Positions 15,635-24,643 are shown, counted from the stretch's first letter. The stretch: DNA of 64,000 bases from JAVKEN01 sp040221415 (GCA_040221415.1 JAVKEN010000024.1:62001-126000); one strand, 5' to 3'. Program-made: numbers and translations. The notes: generated from the sequence alone by a model not told the origin.

Positions 15635-16057
15635 TTACTCGTCTTCGCTGTGAGTTCTTTCGTAGTTCTCGTGGCGTTCTTGCGCTTCAATACATAAAGT
15701 AGCAACTGGACGCGCTTCAAGACGTTTAACACCAATTGGCTCACCTGTTTCTTCGCAGAAACCATATTCATCATTTTCTATACGCTCTAGGGCGTGCTCG
15801 ATCTTATCAATCAACTTACGATATCTGTCTCTTGTTCTAAGCTCAAAAGCAGTTTCGGTTTCTGCAGATGCTCTGTCATTAACATCAGGCTCGTTAAGGT
15901 TTTCTTCTTTAAGATGCTCCATCGTTTCTTCAGCCTCTTCAAGAAGCTCTGACTTCCAAGCAAGGAGTTTCTGTCTAAAATACTCCAATTGCTTTGGATT
16001 CATGTATTCTTCTTTTTCTGATGGCTGATAGCCTGCTTCTAATGTTACTTTTGTCAT
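15635..16057 (-). CDS. dksA: RNA polymerase-binding transcription factor DksA
   Basis: A 140-residue DksA/TraR protein that binds the secondary channel of RNA polymerase and, with ppGpp, adjusts transcription in starvation. A coiled-coil of about residues 25-95 carries the acidic tip in NEPDVNDRASAETE (with the DxxDxA motif). The C-terminal zinc-finger region, YGFCEETGEPIGVKRLEARP then ATLCIEAQERHE, has two cysteines and not four; this reduced form is normal in alphaproteobacteria. It lies 15 bp downstream of tyrS on the same strand and may be read through from it. Confidence 0.93.
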   Translation of the reverse strand: MTKVTLEAGYQPSEKEEYMNPKQLEYFRQKLLAWKSELLEEAEETMEHLKEENLNEPDVNDRASAETETAFELRTRDRYRKLIDKIEHALERIENDEYGFCEETGEPIGVKRLEARPVATLCIEAQERHENYERTHSEDE

Positions 16058-16071
16058 CTTTAAAAAACCTC

Positions 16072-17319
16072 TTAATCCTTTAATATTATTTTCATGTGCT
16101 TTTTTTTGCCGCTCGAAATAATCAGGGTATTATTACCAAAATCATCCTTAGTGACAACATAATTTTCATCGCTAATTTTTTCTTTGTTTAACTTAGCTCC
16201 ACCGCCCTTTATAAGCCTTTTAGCTGCGCCATTTGACTCTGCAAGGCCAGATTTCGCATAAAGCTGATATAAGAATAAATTACCGTCTAACTCTTTTTCT
16301 GAAATTTCAAACTCTTCAACGCCGGTGATTTCACCTTTCTCAAAAACACTAATCGCTGTCTGCTCTGCTTCTGCTGCGGCAGATTCCCCGTGACACATCT
16401 TAGTAACTTCAAATGCCAATTTTTTCTTGAGATCATTAATATTTGTATTTTCTTTAGCCAGCATGTCAATTTCAGGAACCGAAAGATCTGTAAAGAATTT
16501 CATGAATCTGATCACATCATCATCTTCAACGTTACGCCAATATTGATAATATTCGTACGGAGATAACATATCTTCATTCAACCAAACTGCTCCACCTTCA
16601 GTTTTACCCATCTTCTCACCAGAAGAAGTGGTTATTAAAGGCGTAGTAAGACCAAAAGCCTCTTTGCCTTCTACTCTTCTGGTTAGCTCAACACCATTAA
16701 TAATGTTACCCCACTGATCCGAACCACCACATTGAACGAAACAATTATGATGTTTGTTCAAATGCAAGAAATCATAGCCTTGGAGAATCATGTAATTAAA
16801 CTCAAGGAAACTCATATTCTGCTCGCGCTCTAGCCTTAGCTTAACACTTTCAAAGCTGAGCATTCTGTTAACCGAGAAATGTTTGCCAATATCACGTAAG
16901 AAATCAAGATATTTGATATCAGATAACCAGTCATCATTATTAAGCAAAACAGCATCTGATGCGCCACTGCCAAATGAAATAAATTTGGATAATGATTTCT
17001 TTATGCCTTCAATGTTCTCAGCAATCGCCGCATCATCAAGAACTTTTCTAGCTTTGTCTTTACCGGTTGGATCACCAATTTTTGTAGTGCCACCACCAAT
17101 CAGAACAATCGGCTTAATGCCATATTTCTGGAACAAGCGCAAAGTCATGATTTGCATCAAACTACCAACATGTAAAGAGGTCGCCGTGCAATCAAAGCCA
17201 ATGTACGCGCCAACTTCACCTGGAGATTTTAACTTACCAGCCAGCGCCTCTTCATCGGTGCACTGATAGTAATAACCCCTATCCTTAAATTCTTGAATGA
17301 AATCTTGCCTAGTAACCAT
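16072..17319 (-). CDS. tyrS: Tyrosyl-tRNA synthetase
   Basis: A 415-residue class I synthetase that charges tRNA-Tyr. The HIGH-like motif is HVGSL (in ATSLHVGSLMQIM) near residue 50. The tyrosine-binding region includes YDFLHLNKHHNCFVQCGGSD, and the KMSKS-like motif is KMGKT in SGEKMGKTEGG. A C-terminal S4 RNA-binding domain covers about residues 350-410 (KSGLAESNGAAKRLIKGGGA). The 5' end overlaps the end of the copper-chaperone gene by 11 bp, so the two are probably co-transcribed. Confidence 0.96.
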   Translation of the reverse strand: MVTRQDFIQEFKDRGYYYQCTDEEALAGKLKSPGEVGAYIGFDCTATSLHVGSLMQIMTLRLFQKYGIKPIVLIGGGTTKIGDPTGKDKARKVLDDAAIAENIEGIKKSLSKFISFGSGASDAVLLNNDDWLSDIKYLDFLRDIGKHFSVNRMLSFESVKLRLEREQNMSFLEFNYMILQGYDFLHLNKHHNCFVQCGGSDQWGNIINGVELTRRVEGKEAFGLTTPLITTSSGEKMGKTEGGAVWLNEDMLSPYEYYQYWRNVEDDDVIRFMKFFTDLSVPEIDMLAKENTNINDLKKKLAFEVTKMCHGESAAAEAEQTAISVFEKGEITGVEEFEISEKELDGNLFLYQLYAKSGLAESNGAAKRLIKGGGAKLNKEKISDENYVVTKDDFGNNTLIISSGKKKHMKIILKD

Positions 17320-17761
17320 TGCTCTTCGCAGTCTGTACAGGAACTTCGATTACCTCAACCCCTGCATGTTTAAATTTCAAAACTAAATCAAACTTCTCAC
17401 CAACTTTAAGCGGCTCATGTAAATCCATCAGCATAATGTGTAAACCTTTTGGCTTAAAGCTTACTACCGAGTCATGCGGGATTGCAACGCGATTAATATG
17501 CACCATCTGTGAAACACCTTGCTCAGTAACGGTTTTATGAATTTGAGACTCTTTAGCTATTTTAGTATGAGAATCAATCAAATAATCTATTGGTCCTTTA
17601 TTCTGAATATCCATGTAAATAGCTGTCATTTTACCCTTACCGTAGGTTGGCCTTGCCCAAACGTTAGATATAATGATTTTTTCATCTTGGAATGGCTCTT
17701 CCGTAGCAAATGCAGCGCTAGAAAGTAAAATTACTAATACTGATAATAAGATTTTTTTCAT
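17309..17761 (-). CDS. Periplasmic PCuAC-type copper chaperone
   Basis: A 150-residue exported protein with a signal peptide (MKKILLSVLVILLSSAAFA). The mature part has the PCuAC ligand set: Met in KMTAIYMDI, Met and His in SQMVHINRV, and the HIM of GLHIMLMDLHEPLKVG (consensus H(M)x10Mx21HxM). Such proteins deliver Cu(I) to the CuA site of cytochrome c oxidase. That fits the aerobic oxidase genes (COX3, SURF1) elsewhere in the window. It is first in a short operon with tyrS, overlapping it by 11 bp. Confidence 0.88.
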   Translation of the reverse strand: MKKILLSVLVILLSSAAFATEEPFQDEKIIISNVWARPTYGKGKMTAIYMDIQNKGPIDYLIDSHTKIAKESQIHKTVTEQGVSQMVHINRVAIPHDSVVSFKPKGLHIMLMDLHEPLKVGEKFDLVLKFKHAGVEVIEVPVQTAKSNGY

Positions 17762-17821
17762 TTCCTTTCCTTTCGATTTCTGAGGCTATTAATAAATAGC
17801 ATAAAACTATTTTTTTAAAAG

Positions 17822-18457
17822 CTATTTATCAGGGATATTCAGTTTATATAATCCTTTATTATCTAGGATAATCAACTTTTTGAGAAGTGGATGTTTGTTT
17901 TTAATCCTATATATATGTGTCTCGACTGTGTGGCTGTCTATATCCGATTTATATTTAAATACTTTTTCTTGAATATCATCTTTGCTTGCACCATTTTTGG
18001 CTTCTGATAGGAAGGTAAGCAAATCAACCTCTTTCTGAGTGACATCAAAATTAAGCACCTCATTCTTATCTAGAATTATTAGCATCTTCTTTGATGGCAA
18101 AAAAAGAACATCTTGCTCAAGCTTAATTGTTCTCCTTGAGCCTGCAAGAGACTTATAAGCAAAATCTATCTTCTTCAACAAATCACCAAAACTCACCGGA
18201 GTTCTAAGAAATAGTGAATTTTTTATTTGCTGCTTTTTTGCAATCTCAATTACCGGCAGCAATAAACCAACTTCACCTAAATCTTTCGATTCATCTGTTA
18301 TCAGTAAATTTTTCGCCTCCAAATCAAGTTTGGATAATAAATCCTTAGAATTCTGCACCGGAATAATCTGACTCTGGTCACAAATTTGTTCAATTAACTC
18401 TTGTATAAAATGAGCATTAGACAATATAAATATATTTAAACCAGAGTAAGTCGTCAT
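17822..18457 (-). CDS. OmpR/PhoB-type regulator with a degenerate receiver domain
   Basis: A 211-residue protein. The C-terminal ~95 residues form a winged-helix DNA-binding domain; NFDVTQKEVDLLTFLSEAKN and SDIDSHTVETHIYRIKNK fit the OmpR consensus for the transactivation loop and recognition helix. The N-terminal domain has a receiver-like layout with an Asp in LLITDESKD at the phosphorylation position. However, the usual K-P pair at the end of strand 5 is R-T-P (FLRTP), and the acidic pair at the start is absent. Phosphorylation is therefore doubtful. The ATG at 18457 overlaps the ribA ATG on the other strand in a CATG. No sensor kinase is nearby. Confidence 0.75.
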   Translation of the reverse strand: MTTYSGLNIFILSNAHFIQELIEQICDQSQIIPVQNSKDLLSKLDLEAKNLLITDESKDLGEVGLLLPVIEIAKKQQIKNSLFLRTPVSFGDLLKKIDFAYKSLAGSRRTIKLEQDVLFLPSKKMLIILDKNEVLNFDVTQKEVDLLTFLSEAKNGASKDDIQEKVFKYKSDIDSHTVETHIYRIKNKHPLLKKLIILDNKGLYKLNIPDK

Positions 18458-19526
18458 GCCAGGCAACAAATTATTTAATTTGATTGAACAAAAGAAAATT
18501 GTAATCAAATTTGAGCGTGCAATCAATGATTTGCGTAAAGGATTACCAATATTATTTAATAAAACTACTTTGGTGCTAGCTAGCGAATCTCTTGAAAGGC
18601 CTATGCTAGATACACTTCATCAACATAGAAAGACAATTCTGATCAGTAAAAACAGAGCAGAAAAAATTGGCATCAAGACAGATCTCTCCATCGGAATTGA
18701 CGTAGATATCGTCAGCCTGGAGTATATCAACCAAATTACCATTGATAAAAATTTCAAACTTGAAGATGCAAATTATAAATCTGGCAGAGATTACAAAGAA
18801 ATTCTTGAAATTCTAAAACTGGCCAAACTTGTCCCAGCAGCACTTATTATAAAAAATAGCCAATATAATGCAGATATTATCAATATTGATTCAAGCGATA
18901 TCGAGTCATATAAAATGCAGCGAAATGATTCTTTAAATAATCTCTTTACCGCACCGCTAAACCTCAAAGATGCTAAAGAAGCCTGCATCACAACATTCAG
19001 ACCAACAATTGGTGGCAGGGATCATTATGCTATTATAGTTGGAGATCCATCTTCAGTGGATGTTCCGTTAGTAAGAATTCATTCTTCGTGTTACACAGGC
19101 GATTTACTGGGCTCGCTTGATTGCGATTGTGGCGAGCAATTGCGCGATAGTTTAAAACTAATCGCCAAGTCTAAGGAAAAAGCCGGAGTAGTTGTTTATC
19201 TTATGCAAGAAGGCAGAGGTATTGGGCTTACTAATAAACTGAGAACTTATGTTCTGCAAAACAAAGGCCTGGATACTGTTGACGCTAATCTTGCGCTTGG
19301 TTTCGATGATGATGAACGATCTTTTGATATTGCCGCAAAGATTCTGAAATCACTGGAAATTAGCAAAATCAAGCTTATTACCAATAACCCAAAGAAGGTC
19401 AGCTCTTTAGCAAGCGAAGGGATTGAAGTTATTGGCACTGTGCCTATTCATACTGACTCAGCAAAAACATCAAAATATTTCGCAACTAAGGTCGAAAAAT
19501 TAGGACACAAAACACCTAAACCTTAA
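18456..19526 (+). CDS. ribA: GTP cyclohydrolase II with degenerate DHBP-synthase-like N-terminus
   Basis: A 356-residue protein. The C-terminal half is a full GTP cyclohydrolase II, which opens GTP in the first step of riboflavin synthesis: zinc ligands in CYTGDLLGSLDCDCGEQ, the catalytic stretch LMQEGRGIGLTNKL and the closing TNNPKKVSSL. The N-terminal ~165 residues look like a worn 3,4-dihydroxy-2-butanone-4-phosphate synthase domain (FERAINDLRKGLPILF) without its acidic active-site residues, a form common in alphaproteobacteria. With ribF at 47.7 kb it implies flavin synthesis. The start shares a CATG with the divergent regulator gene; a TTG at 18480 is an alternative. Confidence 0.92.
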   Translation: MPGNKLFNLIEQKKIVIKFERAINDLRKGLPILFNKTTLVLASESLERPMLDTLHQHRKTILISKNRAEKIGIKTDLSIGIDVDIVSLEYINQITIDKNFKLEDANYKSGRDYKEILEILKLAKLVPAALIIKNSQYNADIINIDSSDIESYKMQRNDSLNNLFTAPLNLKDAKEACITTFRPTIGGRDHYAIIVGDPSSVDVPLVRIHSSCYTGDLLGSLDCDCGEQLRDSLKLIAKSKEKAGVVVYLMQEGRGIGLTNKLRTYVLQNKGLDTVDANLALGFDDDERSFDIAAKILKSLEISKIKLITNNPKKVSSLASEGIEVIGTVPIHTDSAKTSKYFATKVEKLGHKTPKP

Positions 19527-20721
19527 GTGATTTATCTTTCTTTATAACATTCGGTAAGCTGCGATCAACTTTAACTTTCGAGATACTCGCCTCTTCTATT
19601 CCACTAATCCTTAAATTAGTTTCAATTTCATAAGATTTTTTAGCCAAATGGACATTCTCTAGATCATCGACAGTTAAGTTGCCCTCATTATGACTGTCAT
19701 CTTGCAGCATTTCGACTTCTCTTTTACCCGCAACGGAGGTTGGTTTTTTTGCAGCCGCAGAATATCTCGCCATTGTTGATTTTTGCTTTGCCACTGTTTG
19801 GCTGATTGATTGTTTTAGACTTCGAATCTCATCACTTATTTCAACACCATCATTGGAAATAGGCATTAGCTCCTCTTGCCTTAAAGTGGTTCTGCCATAT
19901 TGTGGCTTTTCTTTTGAGAATCGATATTTAGCCATAATGTAATAGCCTGAAAGGCTTTCATGAACTTTACTGGCGCTCCTAAAAAGAGGACCGGAACTTA
20001 AATAGCCAACGACCCCTCCAGAAAGAGCGGACATCATGCCAAAAGCCGGAAATAGTTTTGCCCCTACAATTAAAGTCACACCCGATAGAATTCCTTGAAA
20101 AATATACTCAATCATCACCACGCGTGGTTTCTTGGCTGATTTAACTGGCGCCTTTTTTGAAAATAAATTCCTAAATCTTTTTTTACCTTTAACTTTTTGC
20201 CCCATGCGTTTCTGGACAATTTCCTTACGCAAAGTAGTTCTTTTGATAATTGCTTTAGTAATCTGCTCTTGTTGCTTTTCATTTAACCTGTCATCAAGAG
20301 TTGAAACAAAAAGAGCCGCATTTAGTGCGTAATTATCATCTTCTAAATTATCACTTCTGGTTTGCAAAATATCCTGCGTCCTTTCAACATTCTGCAACAT
20401 GATTGACTCACCCGAGTAACCAATAACGAAAAGCTCAAGCCAATCTTTTTTTATGGTAGGATAATTCTGTAAATAAGAATGTAGGTTATCGGCACATCTT
20501 TGTGCGTCTGACTTAATATCACCAGGTGATTGATCAGATTTATAATTAACAAAATCTCTGGCCTTTAAGGCAAAGATGATTGCAAACATATTTGATAAAG
20601 TTGTGATCTCTGCATGGCCAAGCTTGCCCTTGCATTTATTGCGAATCGCATCCATGTAAAGGTCTACGTTAACCCAGCGGCCAAAATCTTGCTGTTTAAT
20701 AATTGTTTCGTTTGCACTCAT
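19516..20721 (-). CDS. Unknown protein with a central hydrophobic hairpin
   Basis: A 401-residue protein I do not recognise. Residues ~1-190 are soluble and helical, followed by a very basic stretch (KKRFRNLFSKKAPVKSAKKP). Two adjacent membrane segments come at about 210-250 (IFQGILSGVTLIVGAKLF and MMSALSGGVVGYLSSG). The remaining 150 residues are polar and charged. The layout suggests an inner-membrane-anchored protein with both ends on the same side. It lies 17 bp downstream of another unknown gene and is likely co-transcribed with it. Its 3' end overlaps ribA by 11 bp. Confidence 0.6.
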   Translation of the reverse strand: MSANETIIKQQDFGRWVNVDLYMDAIRNKCKGKLGHAEITTLSNMFAIIFALKARDFVNYKSDQSPGDIKSDAQRCADNLHSYLQNYPTIKKDWLELFVIGYSGESIMLQNVERTQDILQTRSDNLEDDNYALNAALFVSTLDDRLNEKQQEQITKAIIKRTTLRKEIVQKRMGQKVKGKKRFRNLFSKKAPVKSAKKPRVVMIEYIFQGILSGVTLIVGAKLFPAFGMMSALSGGVVGYLSSGPLFRSASKVHESLSGYYIMAKYRFSKEKPQYGRTTLRQEELMPISNDGVEISDEIRSLKQSISQTVAKQKSTMARYSAAAKKPTSVAGKREVEMLQDDSHNEGNLTVDDLENVHLAKKSYEIETNLRISGIEEASISKVKVDRSLPNVIKKDKSLKV

Positions 20722-20738
20722 ACCGCCCTCTCGTATTT

Positions 20739-21167
20739 TTAACTAGTTGCAAATACCTTACCTAAACTTGTTAGAAGCGAGTTCGAGCTTTGCCTGATTT
20801 CATCTGGCGTCATCTCACCTCCAGAATCATTAGAACCTAAAATCTGCATTTCGACAATTGCTAAATCAAGCATTTTTTTAAGCTCCATTATTGCATCGCC
20901 ATCACCACCAAATAAATCATTCATTGGAATTTTGTTTTGCAACACCTCGCCATATTGCTTAGCAAGCAAGCCAATCTTATGTTTGTATTCTTCTGAATCA
21001 GTAACAATTTCAAGATTTACGCCAGCATTATGAATTTTAATATTTAACTCGCACTTGATCTGTTTATTGATAATCTGAATCACATTATAGAAAAATGAAA
21101 TAATCGATACAGCCAAATGGGTTTGTTGCTTTTCAACAGTAAAAATAAAATTTAATTCCCTAGACAT
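20739..21167 (-). CDS. Unknown small protein, first gene of a two-gene unit
   Basis: A 142-residue soluble protein starting at the ATG at 21167 (an upstream in-frame start at 21188 would add seven hydrophobic residues). The N-terminal ~60 residues read like alternating strand and helix (ELNFIFTVEKQQTHLAVSII, then KCELNIKIHNAGVNLEIVTD). The rest is helical. No known domain is evident. It precedes the 401-residue unknown gene by 17 bp on the same strand and is divergent from ftsK. Confidence 0.55.
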   Translation of the reverse strand: MSRELNFIFTVEKQQTHLAVSIISFFYNVIQIINKQIKCELNIKIHNAGVNLEIVTDSEEYKHKIGLLAKQYGEVLQNKIPMNDLFGGDGDAIMELKKMLDLAIVEMQILGSNDSGGEMTPDEIRQSSNSLLTSLGKVFATS

Positions 21168-21250
21168 GAATATAGTACTCAAAAACAAATTTTTCGTTTA
21201 GTATTGGTGGCATTGTACATCATCTTATACAGTAATAAAGCATTTAAATA

Positions 21251-23548
21251 ATGAGCAACAGATCTAGTTCCACAGCCAAAAAAATTGGCACTATTCTTTC
21301 TGGAATGATTTTAGTGACTTTGACTGTGATTGCGACCGTATCCGTTGCAAGCTTTGACATACAAGATCCTTCGTTTAATAATGTAACTGACAGTTTGCCA
21401 AATAATTTCTTTGGTGAGTTTGGTTCTTATTCAGCAGATTTATTCTTGCAGCTTTTTGGAATTGGCTCATACATGATTATACTGGTGCCTTTTGCCTGGG
21501 GAATGCAAAACATTACCCATTATAAGGGTTATAGCTTTTTTATTAAATTCATCGCTTACATAATTACTATTTGCCTGTTTTTGGCGATCATCACCAAGTT
21601 AACCCCTAGCAGCAACTGGGTGTTTGATTCTTATGGTGGCGTTGTTGGGACCCAGCTTTATGTCTGGATCAAGAACCAAGAAATTCCTTACCATATATAT
21701 ATTGGCGTTAGCTTATTTTTGCTTTCCTTTTATTTCGCACTTGGATTTAGGCTGAACGCGTGGAAAGCTGCCCTGATTTTCATTTGGCATAATATATATT
21801 TTGTGTTCAGAAACACATGGCATGTGATCCTAACAACATTCAATATCGCTAGAAGTTTAACTTCCAAGGCAAGCAAGTTACGCGGCAAAATGCTAGCTAA
21901 AAAAGCTGCTCCCTCTCCATTTGTAGAAGACCGCCATATCGCTGCTTCTGCTGATGAAACACCCATGATGTTTAAGAAAACAAGCGAGCCTGCTAAACCA
22001 AAAGCACCTAAATCGACTCAACTTTCTTTTAACGACACATCAGATTTTAAGCTGCCTGGCTCTGACTTGTTAAACAAAATTGATGCCAAATCAAGCAATG
22101 CCTCTATACCAAGAAAGATTCTTGATGAAAAAGCAGATCAGCTGACTAATGCACTGCGTGATTTTGGCGTAAATGGTGACATCATTGGCGTATATCCAGG
22201 ACCAGTTGTAACCTTATATGAATTTGAACCGGCTGCTGGAACAAAATCCTCCAGGGTTGTTGGGCTTGCCGATGATATTGCAAGAACGATGTTTGCAACT
22301 TCAGCAAGGATTGCAGTGATTCCTGGCAAAAACTCAATTGGTATTGAACTGCCAAATGATACGCGCGAGATTGTTTACTTGAGAGAGTTAGTTGAAGATA
22401 AACATTATTCTCAAGCTGATAAAAAATTACCCATGATTCTTGGTAAAGATATTAGCGGCAACTCGATTATTGCAGATCTAGCAGCGATGCCTCACCTGCT
22501 TGTCGCTGGAACAACTGGCTCTGGTAAGTCGGTTGCTATTAACACTATGATCCTGTCTTTACTTTATAAACACTCACCCGAGGAATGTAAGTTCATCATG
22601 ATTGATCCTAAAATGCTGGAACTTTCAATTTATGATGGAATCCCTCATTTACTTGCACCAGTGGTTACTGAACCTGGTAAAGCAGTTACCGCCCTAAAAT
22701 GGGTTGTACGCGAAATGGAAAATAGATACCGCCTGATGTCACAAGTAAATGTGAGGAACATGGAAGGATATAATCAAAAAATCAAAGAGGCTATTAAAAA
22801 TAACACCACTCTAGAACGTAAGGTTCAGTCTGGCTTTGACCCTGAAACTGGTAAGCCAATCTATGAAACCGTCGAAATTGAGAAGAAATCTTTACCCTTT
22901 ATTGTGGTGATAGTTGATGAAATGGCTGACCTTATGATTGTTGCTGGCAAGGAAATTGAAGGCTCGATCCAACGACTGGCACAAATGGCTAGGGCAGCTG
23001 GGATTCATATTATCATGGCGACTCAGAGGCCTTCAGTAGATGTAATTACCGGGGTAATCAAAGCAAACTTCCCAACTAGAATTAGCTTCCACGTAACTTC
23101 AAAAGTAGATAGTAGAACCATATTAGGCGAAATGGGAGCTGAGCAGTTACTTGGCAAAGGTGATATGCTATACATGTCTGGCGGCAGTAAAATTAAAAGA
23201 GTACATGGACCATTCGTTGCTGATAGTGAAGTTGACGCAGTTGTAAAATTCTTGAAAAATCAATCTGCCCCTAGCTACTCGGTTGATATTACCGAAGAAG
23301 GACCAGGCGAATCTATGGGTGGCGGAGGTGGAAACTCTGGAGATCTTGACGATCTTTACGATCAAGCAGTCGCTCTAGTCACTAGAGAGAAAAAAGCTTC
23401 GACAAGCTATCTACAAAGATATTTCAAAATTGGCTATAACCGGGCAGCAACAATTATTGACCAACTTGAACAAAATGGTATAGTTAGTGCAGCTAACCAT
23501 GTTGGCAAACGGGAAATTTTAGCAAATACTGAAAATGAAGATAATTAG
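21251..23548 (+). CDS. ftsK: DNA translocase FtsK
   Basis: A 765-residue division-site DNA pump that clears and aligns chromosome termini at the septum. About four N-terminal membrane helices (residues ~15-180) are followed by a short linker of some 100 residues. The motor domain carries Walker A in VAGTTGSGKSVAIN and Walker B-like FIVVIVDEMADLM, plus MATQRPSVDVITG. The C-terminal winged-helix gamma domain (YDQAVALVTREKKASTSYLQ to the end) reads KOPS-type polarity sequences. The linker is short compared with E. coli, as usual in alphaproteobacteria. The last 14 bp overlap the start of lolA. Confidence 0.96.
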   Translation: MSNRSSSTAKKIGTILSGMILVTLTVIATVSVASFDIQDPSFNNVTDSLPNNFFGEFGSYSADLFLQLFGIGSYMIILVPFAWGMQNITHYKGYSFFIKFIAYIITICLFLAIITKLTPSSNWVFDSYGGVVGTQLYVWIKNQEIPYHIYIGVSLFLLSFYFALGFRLNAWKAALIFIWHNIYFVFRNTWHVILTTFNIARSLTSKASKLRGKMLAKKAAPSPFVEDRHIAASADETPMMFKKTSEPAKPKAPKSTQLSFNDTSDFKLPGSDLLNKIDAKSSNASIPRKILDEKADQLTNALRDFGVNGDIIGVYPGPVVTLYEFEPAAGTKSSRVVGLADDIARTMFATSARIAVIPGKNSIGIELPNDTREIVYLRELVEDKHYSQADKKLPMILGKDISGNSIIADLAAMPHLLVAGTTGSGKSVAINTMILSLLYKHSPEECKFIMIDPKMLELSIYDGIPHLLAPVVTEPGKAVTALKWVVREMENRYRLMSQVNVRNMEGYNQKIKEAIKNNTTLERKVQSGFDPETGKPIYETVEIEKKSLPFIVVIVDEMADLMIVAGKEIEGSIQRLAQMARAAGIHIIMATQRPSVDVITGVIKANFPTRISFHVTSKVDSRTILGEMGAEQLLGKGDMLYMSGGSKIKRVHGPFVADSEVDAVVKFLKNQSAPSYSVDITEEGPGESMGGGGGNSGDLDDLYDQAVALVTREKKASTSYLQRYFKIGYNRAATIIDQLEQNGIVSAANHVGKREILANTENEDN

Positions 23549-24176
23549 ATCTCTTGTATGCATTACTACAATTATCTTCGCTTTTTATAGTCACGCTGAT
23601 AAATTCTCTACTATTCCCAAGTCCTATTCGAAAAAATCAAAAGGCCAGGTAGAAAAAGCTGAGAAATATCTTAACTCACTTAAAAATCTTTCTGCAAATT
23701 TTATCCAAACAGATGATTACGGCAATATTCAGAAGGGTAAGCTTTATCTGTCACGCCCTGGAAAAATGCGCTGGGAGTATAAAGATCCGAAAGAAATTCT
23801 TATTCTGCTTAATAATAAAGATATGATCCACCATGACAAGAAGTTGGATCAAATAAGCTATTTCTGCTCAAGAAATGACTTCGTGAATCTTCTTGTTAAG
23901 GATAATATCAATTTCAACAAGGAAAAGATTTACGTTAAGAAGATGCATTATGATGACAAAAAGCTGAAAATAAATTTGGCAAAAAAAGGGGAAGATAGCA
24001 GTATGACCCTTACTTTTAGCCAAGACCCATTTATTATTCACAAGCTTGAAGTTGTTGATGAGTCGCTAAATCAGGTTGATATAACTTTCCTTGATATCGA
24101 GCAGCCAAATGAATTGAACCAAGATTTGTTCGAGTTCACTGACCATAAATACATGCGTAAACGCAGTAATTACTAG
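23535..24176 (+). CDS. lolA: Outer-membrane lipoprotein carrier protein LolA
   Basis: A 213-residue periplasmic chaperone that carries lipoproteins from the LolCDE complex to the outer membrane. It has a signal peptide (MKIIRSLVCITTIIFAFYSHA). The family block is clear: NLSANFIQTDDYGNIQKGKL and LSRPGKMRWEYKDPKE, with the conserved Arg of RPGKMRW that lines the hydrophobic cavity. Its start overlaps the end of ftsK by 14 bp, the ftsK-lolA order seen in many proteobacteria. Its presence implies an outer membrane with lipoproteins, in line with lspA and the DUF3035 lipoprotein here. Confidence 0.92.
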   Translation: MKIIRSLVCITTIIFAFYSHADKFSTIPKSYSKKSKGQVEKAEKYLNSLKNLSANFIQTDDYGNIQKGKLYLSRPGKMRWEYKDPKEILILLNNKDMIHHDKKLDQISYFCSRNDFVNLLVKDNINFNKEKIYVKKMHYDDKKLKINLAKKGEDSSMTLTFSQDPFIIHKLEVVDESLNQVDITFLDIEQPNELNQDLFEFTDHKYMRKRSNY

Positions 24177-24215
24177 CATTTTATTTGCATTATATTTTAT
24201 TTAAGTTATCTTAGC

Positions 24216-24307
24216 TTCGAGGCTGGGCGGGCAGATATGTCGTAATCCGGTCAGGTCCGAAAGGAAGCAGCCGCATCGTCCTCTAACTGGGTCGTTCCAG
24301 TCTCACT
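24216..24307 (+). ncRNA. ffs: Signal recognition particle RNA (4.5S, small bacterial type)
   Basis: The conserved apical region GGTCAGGTCCGAAAGGAAGC followed by AGCCGCA is the SRP domain IV loop that binds Ffh. The flanks close into a long hairpin: GAGGCTGG at 24219-24226 pairs with CCAGTCTC at 24297-24304. Length (~90 nt) is typical of proteobacteria. The exact ends are estimated. It sits upstream of dnaX, a common arrangement, but here a toxin-antitoxin pair lies between. Confidence 0.93.
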
Positions 24308-24379
24308 TCTTCTATTTTCCCAAGCTTTATTTTATGCATTTGACTTACCCACGCATAAATACATTTGATAATATATATG

Positions 24380-24397
24380 ATATAATATATATTATAT
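24380..24397. promoter_or_regulatory. 18 bp perfect AT palindrome, probable toxin-antitoxin operator
   Basis: ATATAATATATATTATAT is a perfect palindrome 25 bp upstream of the antitoxin start. It contains TATAAT, so a repressor bound here would cover the -10 box. Toxin-antitoxin operons are usually repressed by the antitoxin at such a site. A convincing -35 box was not found. Confidence 0.5.
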
Positions 24398-24422
24398 ATT
24401 GTGAAATGACTCTAGGATTAAC

Positions 24423-24641
24423 ATGAAAACTATAAGTATTACAGTAGATGAGAATTTATATTACTCCCTTAAAAAGCAAGTACCCGCTGGCAAGCTGAGT
24501 AAATATGTTTCTGATGCTATAAAAAACAAGATTTCTGCCAATCAAGAGAATCTTGCTTTAGCGTACAAAGAAGCAAACCAAGATAAAGAGCGCAATAAAA
24601 CAATTGAGGATTGGAAATCAATTGATGCAGAAGGTATTTGA
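24423..24641 (+). CDS. Antitoxin of a MazF-type pair
   Basis: A 72-residue protein. The N-terminus MKTISITVDENLYYSLKKQV followed by LSKYVSDAIKNKI looks like a ribbon-helix-helix DNA-binding fold, with the first strand used for operator contact. The C-terminal half is charged and probably unstructured until it wraps the toxin. Its stop codon (TGA 24639-24641) lies two bases before the toxin ATG at 24644, so the two are translated together. It probably represses its own promoter at the palindrome upstream. Confidence 0.82.
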   Translation: MKTISITVDENLYYSLKKQVPAGKLSKYVSDAIKNKISANQENLALAYKEANQDKERNKTIEDWKSIDAEGI

Positions 24642-24643
24642 CT

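Noticed and set aside
15469..15774. An open minus-strand frame of 101 codons across the 3' part of dksA
   Set aside because: It overlaps dksA in another frame and then runs through a palindromic element; the encoded stretch is simply translated element.
15635..16057. Loss of zinc binding in DksA because only two of four cysteines remain
   Set aside because: Two-cysteine DksA is the normal alphaproteobacterial form, so this is not a defect.
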